The notes under the pieces were generated by a model. It was not told where the DNA came from, did no database searches, and saw only the letters and a program-made list of their open reading frames with translations. This document shows positions 17,739 to 26,581 of a stretch of 64,000 nucleotides of DNA, piece after piece. The stretch is taken from assembly GCF_031454155.1 (NCBI RefSeq), contig NZ_JAVDQG010000001.1:620001-684000 (forward strand), read 5' to 3'. The position numbers and the translations under genes are program-made. Positions within the stretch are counted from its first letter, which is position 1, and every line of letters starts with the position of its first letter. This stretch comes from Desmospora profundinema. Lineage in GTDB: Bacteria > Bacillota > Bacilli > Thermoactinomycetales > DSM-45169.

Positions 17739-18342
17739 GAAGAACCCCTCGCTTTCGCTTGCGTTTTTTCTTATTCTTTACGTTGAATACCCGAATATGA
17801 AATCGATTTTCAAGAAAATAGAATATCCGGCCCATTTGAAAGACCATCTCATTGGCGTAACGGATGGCCAGCGACTTACCTAACGCTTTTCCGCCCACAG
17901 TCAGTGCGGAAATGAAGCCGATCAACAGGGTTTCCGCCATAAAATGACTGCCGCTCGGCAGATCCATCGATAAAATCAAGGCGGCCGCCACGGCAAAGCC
18001 CGCCGCCCCGCTGACGACTCCGCTGATGTCGCCAATGACGTCGTTGCAAAAATTGGCGAACTGGTCCGCCTTTCGAACGATTCCAATCGATTGTCTGGCT
18101 CCGGCCACTTTTTTGGAGGCCATCGCATGAAACGGGCGCTCCTCCGCAGCTGTGGCGGCGATCCCCAACATGTCGAAAAACACTCCGATCAACACGATAA
18201 ACAGGACCACCAGTAAACCACCCTGCCACGGCAGGCCATTTAAGAAACTGCTTGATACCAGAGAAAGTACCATGGCCAAGAGAGCGGTTACGATACTGAC
18301 CAAAATGGCCCACCGTAACGATTGCCTTATAATATCACACAT
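17719..18342 (-). CDS. oapA: OLE-associated membrane protein OapA (DUF21-like)
   Basis: 207 aa. About four transmembrane helices (near 10-32, 40-62, 105-126 and 135-155) and a very basic C-terminal tail ([10 protein letters not shown]) suited to RNA contact. [19 protein letters not shown] is DUF21/CNNM-like. It has the place expected of OapA, the protein that carries OLE RNA to the membrane in Bacillus halodurans: directly after the OLE gene and before dxs. ATG 18342 has AAGGAG 12 bases upstream and an in-frame stop just before it. Identification rests on context, size and topology. Confidence 0.8.
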   Translation of the reverse strand: MCDIIRQSLRWAILVSIVTALLAMVLSLVSSSFLNGLPWQGGLLVVLFIVLIGVFFDMLGIAATAAEERPFHAMASKKVAGARQSIGIVRKADQFANFCNDVIGDISGVVSGAAGFAVAAALILSMDLPSGSHFMAETLLIGFISALTVGGKALGKSLAIRYANEMVFQMGRIFYFLENRFHIRVFNVKNKKKRKRKRGVLRAPRTD

Positions 18343-18377
18343 GCATCACTCATACTCCTTTAAACTGAACCCCTAAA

Positions 18378-19073
18378 GAAGGAATGCCGAACCGCTGGGG
18401 GCGGCCGGCATTTCCGCTGTGGCATGACCGGCGGCGGCAAACCGTTGGCCGGTCGCCAACGGCCGATCAGACCTACTCTATTATCGTTAATCAAGCAAGT
18501 ATGGCGGTGGAGTGGCAACGAACCGGGTAAATACTGCGGCTTAGGTCCAGTAGGTTTTCCCAAGGAAGAGACCCCGTCGTCGCCGTCGAGGCGGTTTCCC
18601 ATTACCCTTCCCTCAGCGGTGTTGCCACACGCTGGACTGGATTGCCACTTAGTCCGCACTTCAATCCCCGATCCGCCATGCCAGAGCATTCAGTCTAGGA
18701 GTTTTCCTCGGCGGCTCTTCCCTTCCCCCTAGCCTCTTTTGCAGCATTGCTTTCATCGGTGAAGCCGAATCCCCGCAAAGCCACTCAAGGCAGGCTACGC
18801 TGCATATCAGGTCCCCACGCCCACATGCAGGTTTCTACCCCAAGCCATCGCCGACGTTCGGTGACGTCTAAGCCACGCACTTGGGCCTCCGCGGGGGGAG
18901 GGTCAACGCCCACATGCCCTTGTGGATCGCCCTTCCCCCTTAACTCTCAGCATCAGCCCCCGACTGGGCGTCAGAAGCCAACACCAAGAACTTCATCGTT
19001 GTGCCCTTTGGCGGATTTTTAGCCCCGCCTTCAGAGGAGGTGAGCCGACTAGAATACTGTGCCACCCCAACAT
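18378..19073 (-). ncRNA. ole: OLE RNA (ornate, large, extremophilic RNA)
   Basis: About 690 bases with no credible reading frame, lying between ispA and the oapA-like gene, the genomic position known for OLE RNA in Bacillus halodurans and relatives; known OLE RNAs are about 600 nt. It is dense in potential helices. One at the 5' side pairs GGCGG (19010-19014) with CCGCC (19025-19029). A 3'-terminal hairpin pairs 18381-18389 with 18406-18415. The 12-mer ACGCCCACATGC (plus-strand letters) occurs twice, at 18817-18828 and 18906-18917, consistent with two related substructures. The 5' end is inferred from a TATAAT box; both ends are approximate. OLE is needed for energy and stress tolerance in characterised hosts. 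Confidence 0.8.
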
Positions 19074-19080
19074 TGGGCTT

Positions 19081-19110
19081 ATTATATCATAACCCTGCAG
19101 ATAGCGACAA
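19081..19110 (-). promoter_or_regulatory. Putative OLE promoter
   Basis: On the minus strand, TTGTCG (complement of 19105-19110), 18 bases, then TATAAT (complement of 19081-19086), preceded by TG two bases upstream. It would start transcription near 19073. It overlaps an AACCCTGC/GCAGGGTT inverted repeat (19091-19098 with 19116-19123). Confidence 0.6.
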
Positions 19111-19262
19111 CGCAAAGGCAGGGTTCTCCCACTGAGGGAGGCGGTCAACCTGCTTTTCCGATTTACGTTCCCATGCACTCCCGAAGCACCAAGTCTCGTC
19201 TCGATTACATTCATCTCGCTATACGCGGCAAGCCACTTTACGGGATTTCCGAGCCAATGGTG
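19091..19262 (-). mobile_element. Possible relic of an IS605-type tnpB 3' end and omega-RNA scaffold
   Basis: On the minus strand a short open stretch encodes ETRLGASGVHGN followed by basic residues, resembling the low-complexity C-terminal tails of TnpB proteins. It is followed by a CTCCC...GGGAG hairpin and then GAGAACCCTGC...GCAGGGTTATG, the arrangement usual at the right end of IS200/IS605 elements. Only the last 150 or so bases would remain, with no tnpA and no nuclease domain. Recognition is by pattern only; the alternative is that this belongs to an extended OLE 5' region. Confidence 0.4.
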
Positions 19263-19271
19263 AAAAGAACA

Positions 19272-20168
19272 CTATCGATCCCTCACGGTAAGATAGTCGG
19301 CGATTTCCGTCAAGCGCCTATCATCCATTCCCCCGGCAGAAGCGAGCAGATCCTTGGCTTCCGCCACCAAGCGGCGTACCCAATTTCGTGACTCTTCCAA
19401 CCCCAACAAGGCGGGATAGGTCGACTTGTTTTTGGATTCATCGCTGCCCACCGGCTTGCCGATGGCTTCCTGGTCCCCAATGACGTCCAATACATCATCC
19501 TGGATTTGAAAAGCAAGTCCCAATCGCTCGGCGAAACCGGTCAACGCCTCCAACTGGGAATCAGATGCACCGCCTACACCGGCACCCAACCGAATCGAAT
19601 AGGTGATCAGATCTCCGGTTTTTGAACGGTGGACATCCTGAAGTTCTTCTAGGGAAATGGACCGGTTTTCCGCTTGAATATCTTTCACTTGACCGCCAAC
19701 CATCCCCTCGGCACCGGAACGGGCAGACCCTTCCGCGATCAGAGCCAGAACCCTGGCAGGTTCCAGGTTCGAATACCTCGCCCCTTGCGCCATCAAACCA
19801 AAAGCGCGCGTCAGGAGCGCATCACCCGCCAAAATTGCCATTGCTTCTCCAAACACCTTGTGGTTGGTGGGTCGGCCCCGTCGAACATCATCATCGTCCA
19901 TCGATGGTAAATCGTCATGAATGAGTGAATATGTATGGATCATTTCCACTGCACATGCGAACGGCAGTGCCTCTTCTTCTTTCCCGCCCACCGCTTCTGC
20001 AGCAGACAAAACCAAGATGGGACGGAGCCGTTTCCCGCCTGCCAACAGCGAATATCTCATCGCTTCCCGCAGGGTGTCCGGCACACCGGTCATCTCGGTT
20101 AAATCGCGTTCCAGCGCCTTTTCAACCACTTGCGCCCGTTGTTTGAGATAGATTTGTATCGCTTCCAC
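19272..20168 (-). CDS. ispA: Farnesyl diphosphate synthase (polyprenyl synthetase)
   Basis: 298 aa. Condenses isopentenyl diphosphate with allylic diphosphates. The first Asp-rich motif is in HDDLPSMDDDDVRRGRPTNH and the second in FQIQDDVLDVIGD. GGKRLRP supplies the pyrophosphate-binding Lys/Arg residues. Two residues before the first motif, the chain-length positions are small/aromatic (T-Y-S), fitting a short C15 product. GTG 20168 abuts the xseB stop (TGAGTG) behind AGGAGGG. It precedes the OLE-oapA-dxs unit, linking C5 supply and prenyl elongation. Confidence 0.95.
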   Translation of the reverse strand: MEAIQIYLKQRAQVVEKALERDLTEMTGVPDTLREAMRYSLLAGGKRLRPILVLSAAEAVGGKEEEALPFACAVEMIHTYSLIHDDLPSMDDDDVRRGRPTNHKVFGEAMAILAGDALLTRAFGLMAQGARYSNLEPARVLALIAEGSARSGAEGMVGGQVKDIQAENRSISLEELQDVHRSKTGDLITYSIRLGAGVGGASDSQLEALTGFAERLGLAFQIQDDVLDVIGDQEAIGKPVGSDESKNKSTYPALLGLEESRNWVRRLVAEAKDLLASAGGMDDRRLTEIADYLTVRDR

Positions 20169-20420
20169 TCAGTCTCGACCCTCCTGTGGGTCAAAGGGTT
20201 TTTTGACCCAATCCCCGTTTTCTCGGACCAACATCTCCACTTGTTGCTCCATGCGGTCCAATTTCTCCCCGCATATGCGGGACAACCGCATCCCCTCTTC
20301 AAACAGTCGAATCGACTCCTCCAGGGGAACGTCACCGCTCTCCAGACGTTCCACCACCTCTTCCAGCTTTTTCATCGCTTCTTCGAAGGGAAGTTGCTGA
20401 GCCGGATGTTTTTCCGTCAT
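20169..20420 (-). CDS. xseB: Exodeoxyribonuclease VII small subunit
   Basis: 83 aa helical protein with the family core LPFEEAMKKLEEVVERLESG (10-29), PLEESIRLFEEGMRL and a C-terminal charged helix. It binds XseA to form the single-strand-specific exonuclease VII. ATG 20420 lies inside the 3' end of xseA in another frame (89-base overlap); no better start fits the family N-terminus. The stop touches the ispA start. Confidence 0.95.
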   Translation of the reverse strand: MTEKHPAQQLPFEEAMKKLEEVVERLESGDVPLEESIRLFEEGMRLSRICGEKLDRMEQQVEMLVRENGDWVKKPFDPQEGRD

Positions 20421-21768
20421 CGATCCACTCCTCCTTTCCCCACACCTGACACTTCAGACGTCCATCCGCCAATCTCACCTGGATCAGGTCGCCCGCTTCC
20501 ACTCTGCGGGCGCTTTTCACCAGCTCTCCATCCCCATGTCGAAAAACGAGGGAATACCCGCGCCCCATCACTTTCAGCGGACTGATGGCATCCAGACGGT
20601 CCACACGCCTGAGCCACCGATTTCGCGCGGCGGTCAGTCGGGTTTCTATCCGACGTCTCCCCTCCAAGGTGCATTGATCCAAACGATTCCTTAAAAAAGG
20701 GAGCCGGTCGGCGGGATGATGGGAAAAAAGCAGTGTCCGCCTGTGCTTGAGGCCATGTCGCCATTGGGGAAACCGGGAGCCAATCGAGCGAATCAAATCA
20801 TCGGTGAGCCCATCCAGCCGCTGCTCAAACCGTTCCAACTGAGCACCGGGCCGTTGCAGCACCCTGCGACGTACCATCCGCGTCCAATCGGAACGGGCCG
20901 CTTCCAACTGTCGCCGCTGTGTTCGCTCCAGGCGTTGGAGCAGCGTCTTAATCCGGAGACAGAGCTCATCATGACGAGGGACCACCAATTCCGCCGCTGC
21001 CGTAGGAGTGGCTGCCCGTACATCGGCCACATGGTCGGCGATGGTGGTGTCCGTTTCATGTCCCACCGCCGATACGACCGGGATCCATGACCGATGAATG
21101 GCCCGGGCCACTTCTTCTTCATTGAATGCCCATAGTTCTTCCAGAGAGCCGCCGCCGCGACCGACAATAATGACATCCACTTCCCCGTGCCGATTCATCT
21201 CGTCCAGGGCGGCAGCAATATGCGGTGCAGCGTCCTCCCCCTGCACGGAAACGGGGTACAACAAAATATCCACCACCGGACTGCGTCGACGGATCGTCGT
21301 GATAATATCGCGAACCGCCGCCCCTTGAGCCGAAGTGATCACTCCTACCCGCCGGGGTAAAAAGGGGAGGGATTGTTTAAACAATGGGGAGAAAAGACCT
21401 TCCGCCTCCAATTTCTCCTTCAGTTCCTGAAAGGCCAGAAAGCGGTCGCCGATACCCTTGGGCTGCATAGAGCTGACATACAATTGTACTTGACCATCCC
21501 GCTCGTATACAGCCACACGCCCCCGCACCAACACATCATCCCCGTCCTTGGGACGAAAGCGGAGGCGTCGGTTGTGTCCGGCAAACATCACCGCCCGAAT
21601 CCGGGTCTGATCATCCTTCAAGGTAAAATACATATGTCCGCGGGCATGATGTTTAAAGTTGGAGATCTCTCCCTCTACCCACACCCGGGATAACCATTCA
21701 TCGTGATCGATGACGTGACCCAGGTGTTGAATCAGCTCGGTAACGCTCTGATGCCGCCTGGTTTCCAA
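20332..21768 (-). CDS. xseA: Exodeoxyribonuclease VII large subunit
   Basis: 478 aa. An OB-fold domain (about 10-100: WVEGEISNFKHHARGHMYFTLKD) is followed by the catalytic region with VGVITSAQGAAVRDI, IIVGRGGGSLEELWAFN and SAVGHETDTTIADHVADVRAATPTA (read in pieces), then a long helical arm and a C-terminal Q-V-R-L-A-D-G segment. TTG 21768 is chosen because GGAGGG sits 8 bases upstream; a TTG at 21789 lacks a site. The frame runs about 30 residues past the usual end into xseB, which is unusual. Confidence 0.95.
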   Translation of the reverse strand: METRRHQSVTELIQHLGHVIDHDEWLSRVWVEGEISNFKHHARGHMYFTLKDDQTRIRAVMFAGHNRRLRFRPKDGDDVLVRGRVAVYERDGQVQLYVSSMQPKGIGDRFLAFQELKEKLEAEGLFSPLFKQSLPFLPRRVGVITSAQGAAVRDIITTIRRRSPVVDILLYPVSVQGEDAAPHIAAALDEMNRHGEVDVIIVGRGGGSLEELWAFNEEEVARAIHRSWIPVVSAVGHETDTTIADHVADVRAATPTAAAELVVPRHDELCLRIKTLLQRLERTQRRQLEAARSDWTRMVRRRVLQRPGAQLERFEQRLDGLTDDLIRSIGSRFPQWRHGLKHRRTLLFSHHPADRLPFLRNRLDQCTLEGRRRIETRLTAARNRWLRRVDRLDAISPLKVMGRGYSLVFRHGDGELVKSARRVEAGDLIQVRLADGRLKCQVWGKEEWIDDGKTSGSATSLRRSDEKAGRGGGTSGER

Positions 21769-21794
21769 ACCGGGATCCCTCCATTTCAATGCCG

Positions 21795-22655
21795 TCAGGT
21801 CGAAGCGGCCATTCTCTCTGCAGACCGAATCGTGTTATGAAGCAGCATGGCAATGGTCATCGGACCCACTCCCCCCGGTACAGGCGTAATATGGGACGCA
21901 AGCGTGCGTACCGCTTCAAAATCGACGTCACCGGCCAACTTTCCTTCCGGAGAGCGGTTCATGCCCACATCGATCACCACCGCTCCCTCTTTAACATGCT
22001 CCGCTCCGATGATGTGATAGCGGCCCACCGCTGCAATCAGGATATCCGCCTGTCGCGTATGATAGGATAAATCCTTCGTACGGGAATGACACATGGTGAC
22101 CGTCGCGTTCTCCCGCTGCAATAGCAAAGAAACCGGCTTGCCGACGATATTGGAGCGGCCGACTACGACAGCGTGCTTCCCTTCAAGAGAGATACCCGTC
22201 CGCTTCAACAATTGGAGTATACCATGAGGAGTGCAAGGAAGATAGGCATCCAATCCCGTCAGCAACCGGCCGGCCTGAATCGGATGGAATCCATCCACAT
22301 CTTTTTCCGGATCAATCGCCGCAATAACCCGATCGGGAGAGATTTGTTTCGGTAAGGGCAATTGAACAAGGATGCCGTGAATGGCGGCATCCCGGTTTAA
22401 CCGGTCGATTCGGGCCAATAAATCCTTCTCAGACGTCTCTGCCGGTAATTGGATGAACTCTGAATAGATGCCCACCTCTTCACAGGCACGAACTTTCCCC
22501 CGGACATACGTTTGGGATGCCGGATCTTCCCCCACCAGAATCACGGCCAGCCCCGGACGCACGTTCAAACGTGTCAGCCTCTCCACTTCCTCTTTCAGTT
22601 CAAGACGAATCTCCTTCGCGATCTGCTTCCCATCAATCACTTCTCCCCGTACCAC
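21795..22655 (-). CDS. folD: Methylenetetrahydrofolate dehydrogenase/cyclohydrolase
   Basis: 286 aa bifunctional enzyme that interconverts methylene-, methenyl- and 10-formyl-tetrahydrofolate, feeding purine and formyl-Met synthesis. Motifs are GEDPASQTYVRGK with the catalytic Lys, GILVQLPLP, DVDGFHP, PCTPHGI, the NADP-binding VVGRSNIVGKP and TPVPGGVGPMT. GTG 22655 has AAAGGGG upstream. A PurR-type operator in front suggests control by purine supply; xseA follows within 30 bases. Confidence 0.97.
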   Translation of the reverse strand: MVRGEVIDGKQIAKEIRLELKEEVERLTRLNVRPGLAVILVGEDPASQTYVRGKVRACEEVGIYSEFIQLPAETSEKDLLARIDRLNRDAAIHGILVQLPLPKQISPDRVIAAIDPEKDVDGFHPIQAGRLLTGLDAYLPCTPHGILQLLKRTGISLEGKHAVVVGRSNIVGKPVSLLLQRENATVTMCHSRTKDLSYHTRQADILIAAVGRYHIIGAEHVKEGAVVIDVGMNRSPEGKLAGDVDFEAVRTLASHITPVPGGVGPMTIAMLLHNTIRSAERMAAST

Positions 22656-22713
22656 CCTGCATGACCCCTTTCAGGAAAATTTCCACGACCCCAGTTTACC
22701 TTTTGTCTGTGGG

Positions 22714-22764
22714 ACTGTAAAGAAAATACACGAACATTCAACTTCTATTCTCATTGAATGTTCG
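22714..22764 (-). promoter_or_regulatory. folD promoter with PurR-box-like operator
   Basis: Inverted arms CGAACATTCA (22731-22740) and TGAATGTTCG (22755-22764), 14 bases apart, match the paired CGAA-centred PurBoxes bound by PurR in Bacillales, where folD belongs to the PurR regulon. On the minus strand TTGAAT (complement of 22736-22741), 16 bases, then TACAGT (complement of 22714-22719) would place the operator over the -35 box. Confidence 0.65.
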
Positions 22765-22792
22765 ATTTTATCCCAACCTCCCCCCCACCGGT

Positions 22793-23209
22793 TTACTCCC
22801 CTTGTCGGTCACGCAGGAAGCTGGCCAACACACCATTAATAAATTTGGGAGATTCGTCGCCGCTGAATGTTTTTGCCAACTCAACCGCTTCATTTAAGCT
22901 AACGCGATTCGGTATATCTGGTTCATGAAGCAGTTCATATACAGACAGTCGCAAAATCATCTGATCAACCAAAGAGAGTCGGGAAAGGGTCCAATCTTTT
23001 TTTAAATATCCTTCAATTTGTTGATCCAGCTGCTCTTGATTTTGTATCACTCCCTGTACTAACCTCCCGAAAAACTCTCGGTCCCGGGGATCGATCGGAT
23101 CAGCCAGCTTCCGATCTTCCCGTCGCAACCATTCTTCTTTGTCCTGTTTGTTTAGTTGTAATTGATACAATGCTTGCAACGCCTTCTCACGCACTTTTCG
23201 TCTGGACAT
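22793..23209 (-). CDS. nusB: Transcription antitermination factor NusB
   Basis: 138 aa all-helical RNA-binding protein that binds boxA with S10 during rRNA antitermination. It opens SRRKVREKALQALYQLQ and carries RLSLVDQMILRLSVYELL, IPNRVSLNEAVELAKTF and a closing FINGVLASFLRD. ATG 23209 is preferred over ATG 23215 because AGGGGG lies immediately before the latter. It follows DUF2273 and is separated from folD by the PurR-type control region. Confidence 0.96.
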   Translation of the reverse strand: MSRRKVREKALQALYQLQLNKQDKEEWLRREDRKLADPIDPRDREFFGRLVQGVIQNQEQLDQQIEGYLKKDWTLSRLSLVDQMILRLSVYELLHEPDIPNRVSLNEAVELAKTFSGDESPKFINGVLASFLRDRQGE

Positions 23210-23254
23210 TCGCATCCCCCTAAAAAAGACCCCGAGCCGAAAGGGCTGGGATCG

Positions 23255-23470
23255 TCATTTTCGCAACCATTTTCCGGGATTGACCGTCTCCAGCATATCC
23301 TTAAATCCATCGCGGTCGTCCAATTGTTGCCCAATCAAATAACCGGCCAAGAGAAAAGCACCAAAACCAATCGCCTTCCAAAAACCAGCAATCAGATAGA
23401 TAAGTCCCAAAATCAGGCCAATCACCAGGCCCGTCAACCTTCCACGATGCGTTTCCCATAATTGTTCCAT
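23255..23470 (-). CDS. DUF2273 small membrane protein
   Basis: 71 aa. Two close transmembrane helices (about 15-32 and 36-52, GLVIGLILGLIYLIAGFWKA) and a short charged tail (QQLDDRDGFKD). DUF2273 proteins occur beside amaP and asp23 in Firmicutes and are thought to belong to the same envelope-stress assembly. ATG 23470 follows AGAGGTG that overlaps the amaP stop. Confidence 0.88.
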   Translation of the reverse strand: MEQLWETHRGRLTGLVIGLILGLIYLIAGFWKAIGFGAFLLAGYLIGQQLDDRDGFKDMLETVNPGKWLRK

Positions 23471-23484
23471 CTGTGGCGCACCTC

Positions 23485-24048
23485 TCAATCCATGGGGATC
23501 GGTGTTCGATCCGGCTGGACAGTGTCGGCTATGTAAACGGAAATCTGGTGAACAGTCACTCCTGCGACTTCTTCCACATGCGTTTTTACCGTTTGTTGCA
23601 GCTCCTCAGACAACGTTTGAATCGGTATATCCCCGTCCACTGTCAATTTTAACCCGATTCCCACAGAGGAATGCGTGTCGTCATGCCGCACCCGCGCGGA
23701 TAGATCGTAAATGCCCTTAATGCGGTTTCCGGACTGTAAAGCCAGGCTCTCCAACGTCTTGAGCGAGATGCGGACATGACCGAATTCCGTGATCCGATCG
23801 ACTCCTCTGTCTCGATCCCGGTTAACCGATAGTTGGATGATGACGCGTAACGAGACCAATACCAGGATCAGACTGGTGACCAATATGGGCCATCGGATCT
23901 GGGAATCATGGTACACGTTTGCCATCCACCGGGTGACGGTCTCTTCTTTACCAACGCCAACGTCGAAAGCGATCAGGGCTCCAATCCCTGACACAACCAG
24001 CAGAATCAGGCTGAAGATGAGCAGAAGTAGCCGGTGTTGTGCATTCAT
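23485..24048 (-). CDS. amaP: Alkaline-shock membrane anchor protein AmaP
   Basis: 187 aa. Two N-terminal transmembrane helices (about 7-29 and 52-72) are followed by a cytoplasmic Asp23-like domain with VRISLKTLESLALQSG and a terminal segment GVTVHQISVYIADTV. In Staphylococcus AmaP holds Asp23 at the membrane. The asp23 gene lies just upstream and DUF2273 just downstream, completing the usual trio. AAGGGG precedes the ATG. Confidence 0.85.
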   Translation of the reverse strand: MNAQHRLLLLIFSLILLVVSGIGALIAFDVGVGKEETVTRWMANVYHDSQIRWPILVTSLILVLVSLRVIIQLSVNRDRDRGVDRITEFGHVRISLKTLESLALQSGNRIKGIYDLSARVRHDDTHSSVGIGLKLTVDGDIPIQTLSEELQQTVKTHVEEVAGVTVHQISVYIADTVQPDRTPIPMD

Positions 24049-24079
24049 CCCCTGATTTCCCCTTCCCGGTGGTATTCGA

Positions 24080-24496
24080 TTATCTTACCCGTTGATGATG
24101 GTCTGTTTCTCGTGTATCCTCCGCTTCTCCCTCAATTTTCACTTCCACCACCCGGATCAATACCTTGTTTACCGTCAAGCCTGTCATGGATTCGATCGCA
24201 CCTTTAACCTGCTGTTGCACTTCTACCGCCACATCGGGTACATGGTGACCATAATGGACGATGATGGAGACGGCTACCTCCAATTCATCCTCACCCAATT
24301 CCACTTTAATGCCGTGTTTCGGGTTTTTTCGCCCGAGGAATTGGTTGATATCGTCCACTACACCCCCACTGGTTCCGGCTACCCCTTCCACCTGAATGGC
24401 AGCCAGCCCCCCGATAATTTGAATAACCTCCGGTGCAATCTCCACCTTGCCCAGTCCCGTTTGGTGCGTTTCTTTCATCTGCTCTTCTTTTGTCAT
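24080..24496 (-). CDS. Asp23/Gls24 family envelope stress protein
   Basis: 138 aa. The single Asp23 domain has GLGKVEIAPEVIQIIGGLAA, VEGVAGTSGGVVDDI and IVHYGHHVPDVAVEVQQQVK, and ends VLIRVVEVKIEG. Members line the inner membrane through AmaP and support cell-wall homeostasis. ATG 24496 is used: GAGGAGG is 9 bases upstream and overlaps the accC stop. It may be the Bacillus YqhY counterpart, which sits next to accBC and is tied to acetyl-CoA carboxylase. Confidence 0.9.
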   Translation of the reverse strand: MTKEEQMKETHQTGLGKVEIAPEVIQIIGGLAAIQVEGVAGTSGGVVDDINQFLGRKNPKHGIKVELGEDELEVAVSIIVHYGHHVPDVAVEVQQQVKGAIESMTGLTVNKVLIRVVEVKIEGEAEDTRETDHHQRVR

Positions 24497-24500
24497 CTGT

Positions 24501-25853
24501 TTAATCCTCCTCATCGAGGTTGGTATTCTCCAGGAATTGGATGTGGAAGTCTCCTTCGTTAAACTTCCGGTTATTTAACAGTTTCATATGGAACGGGATC
24601 GTAGTACTAATGCCTTCGATGGCAAATTCGGCCAAGGACCGCTTCATGCGCCGAATCGCTTCCGGTCGATCCTTCCCCCATACAATCAGCTTTGCAATCA
24701 TCGAATCGTAATACGGCGGAATGTGATAACCGGGATAAGCGGCACTGTCCACTCGCACCCCCACACCACCGGGAGGCAAGTAAAATCGGATCTCGCCGGG
24801 AGTCGGCATAAATTTACGGTCCGGGTCTTCCGCATTAATCCGACATTCAATGGCATGGCCTTCGATGACCATTTCTTCCTGAGAGAGGCTAAGGGCATGT
24901 CCTGCAGCCACCAAAATCTGCTCTTTCACCAAATCCACACCCGTAACCAATTCCGTAACGGGGTGCTCCACCTGAATTCGTGTGTTCATCTCCATAAAGT
25001 AAAAACGGCCGTCCTTATCCAAAAGAAACTCCACCGTGCCGGCGCCGGTGTACTCAACTGCTTCTGCTGCAGCCACCGCCGCTTGACCCATCCGTTCCCG
25101 CAACTCAGGATCCAAAGCAGGGGACGGCGCTTCCTCGACCAGTTTCTGATAGCGCCGCTGAATGGAACAATCCCGCTCTCCCAGGTGGATGGTATTCCCG
25201 TACCCGTCCGCCAGCACTTGAATTTCGATGTGTCTGGGCTCCACCAGGTATTTTTCCAAATAGACACCGGGATTGCCGAAGTTGGCTTCCGCCTCTTGCT
25301 GGGCGGTGTTCACGGCACGTTTTAACTCATCTTCGCCATGAACGACACGCATCCCCTTCCCACCACCGCCGGCAGTTGCCTTGACGATGACGGGATAACC
25401 GATCTTGCGGGCGGTCTCCACCGCTTCTTCCACATCTTCAATCACCCCTTCGGTTCCGGGAACAACCGGTACCCCTGCCGCCTTCATGGTATCCCGGGCT
25501 GTGGTTTTGTCTCCCATACGGAGGATCGCTTGCGGATCCGGACCGATGAAGGTGATGTTGCAAGCCGCACACAGCTCGGCGAAATCAGCGTTTTCGGCCA
25601 AAAATCCGTACCCCGGATGAATGGCATCCGCCTCCACCAGGGTGGCCACGCTCATCAGGTTGGTCATATTCAAGTAACTTTCCCTGCCAGGTGCCGGGCC
25701 AATACAGTACGCCTCATCGGCCAACTTGACATGAAGGGCGTCCCGATCTGCTTCAGAGTATACCGCTACGCTGGCGATCCCCAGCTCCCTGCAGGCACGG
25801 ATCACTCGAACGGCAATTTCACCTCGGTTGGCGATCAAAACCTTATTAAACAT
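24501..25853 (-). CDS. accC: Acetyl-CoA carboxylase biotin carboxylase subunit
   Basis: 450 aa. ATP-dependent carboxylation of biotin on AccB, the first half of malonyl-CoA formation. It opens [20 protein letters not shown]. The ATP-grasp core has [12 protein letters not shown], the [20 protein letters not shown] catalytic stretch, [16 protein letters not shown] and [11 protein letters not shown] 25853 follows GGAGGGAG. accB is directly upstream; asp23 overlaps its stop region downstream. The carboxyltransferase genes accA and accD are not in the window. Confidence 0.97.
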   Translation of the reverse strand: MFNKVLIANRGEIAVRVIRACRELGIASVAVYSEADRDALHVKLADEAYCIGPAPGRESYLNMTNLMSVATLVEADAIHPGYGFLAENADFAELCAACNITFIGPDPQAILRMGDKTTARDTMKAAGVPVVPGTEGVIEDVEEAVETARKIGYPVIVKATAGGGGKGMRVVHGEDELKRAVNTAQQEAEANFGNPGVYLEKYLVEPRHIEIQVLADGYGNTIHLGERDCSIQRRYQKLVEEAPSPALDPELRERMGQAAVAAAEAVEYTGAGTVEFLLDKDGRFYFMEMNTRIQVEHPVTELVTGVDLVKEQILVAAGHALSLSQEEMVIEGHAIECRINAEDPDRKFMPTPGEIRFYLPPGGVGVRVDSAAYPGYHIPPYYDSMIAKLIVWGKDRPEAIRRMKRSLAEFAIEGISTTIPFHMKLLNNRKFNEGDFHIQFLENTNLDEED

Positions 25854-25873
25854 GATCTCTCTCCCTCCGCTGT

Positions 25874-26380
25874 TCACTCCGGCTTAACCAAAAACAGCGG
25901 TTGCCCGTACTCCACCAGCTGTCCGTTTTCCGCCAGTACCTTAACAATGTCGCCCTTCACTTCCGCCTCGATCTCGTTCATCAGCTTCATGGCCTCCACA
26001 ATACAGACGATCGTCTTCTCATTCACTTGACTGCCTTTATCCACATAGGGATCCGAATCGGGGGAAGGGGCTCGGTAAAAGGTTCCCACCATCGGAGAAA
26101 CAATCTGATGGAGACCACTTTCATCTTCCGCTTCCACCGCGTCCGGTGCCGGTGCTTCCTTGGCCGGGGCCGGTACCGAAGCCGTCGGTGCGGCGACAGG
26201 TTGGGCAGCCGGCTCCGATACAGCCGGCCGCTCTTCCACCACCTGGGGCGCGGCAACTGCCCTCCGCTCGCCGACTTTCTTCTTGATCACAATTTTTGTT
26301 CCATCATTATCCAATTCAAATTCATCAATCTCGGACTCATCCACTAAGCGAATCAGTTCCCGAATCTCGTGCATTTTCAT
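25874..26380 (-). CDS. accB: Acetyl-CoA carboxylase biotin carboxyl carrier protein
   Basis: 168 aa. An N-terminal helical region ([20 protein letters not shown]), a flexible Ala/Pro/Glu-rich linker (about 55-95), and the biotinyl domain with [13 protein letters not shown] and the biotinylation motif [12 protein letters not shown] (Lys in A-M-K-L-M). ATG 26380 has GGGAGGAG 8 bases upstream. A 250-base gap with a terminator separates it from spoIIIAH, so accB likely starts its own transcript with accC. Confidence 0.97.
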   Translation of the reverse strand: MKMHEIRELIRLVDESEIDEFELDNDGTKIVIKKKVGERRAVAAPQVVEERPAVSEPAAQPVAAPTASVPAPAKEAPAPDAVEAEDESGLHQIVSPMVGTFYRAPSPDSDPYVDKGSQVNEKTIVCIVEAMKLMNEIEAEVKGDIVKVLAENGQLVEYGQPLFLVKPE

Positions 26381-26581
26381 CTCGTCTACTCCTCCCGTAT
26401 GTACGGATCTGATTTTTATATTGGAAAGATGAGGCGAAGGGGATTCCCACCGTCTTTGACGCAAAAGAGCCTGTCTTAGCCACGGTCGGCGACGGTTTCT
26501 CCCCGGAAAACATAAAAAAACCTATGTTCATTTTACGTTGTCCGAACGGAGGAATCAATCTTGCCCTTTTTTGCCCGCGGA

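Noticed and set aside
18378-19073. Group II intron or HEARO/IscB RNA
   Set aside because: No domain V-like hairpin, no reverse transcriptase or IscB gene; ispA/oapA/dxs context fits OLE.
22731-22764. Terminator of nusB or accB unit
   Set aside because: No T-run on the minus strand and it is upstream of folD; the CGAA-centred arms fit a PurR operator better.
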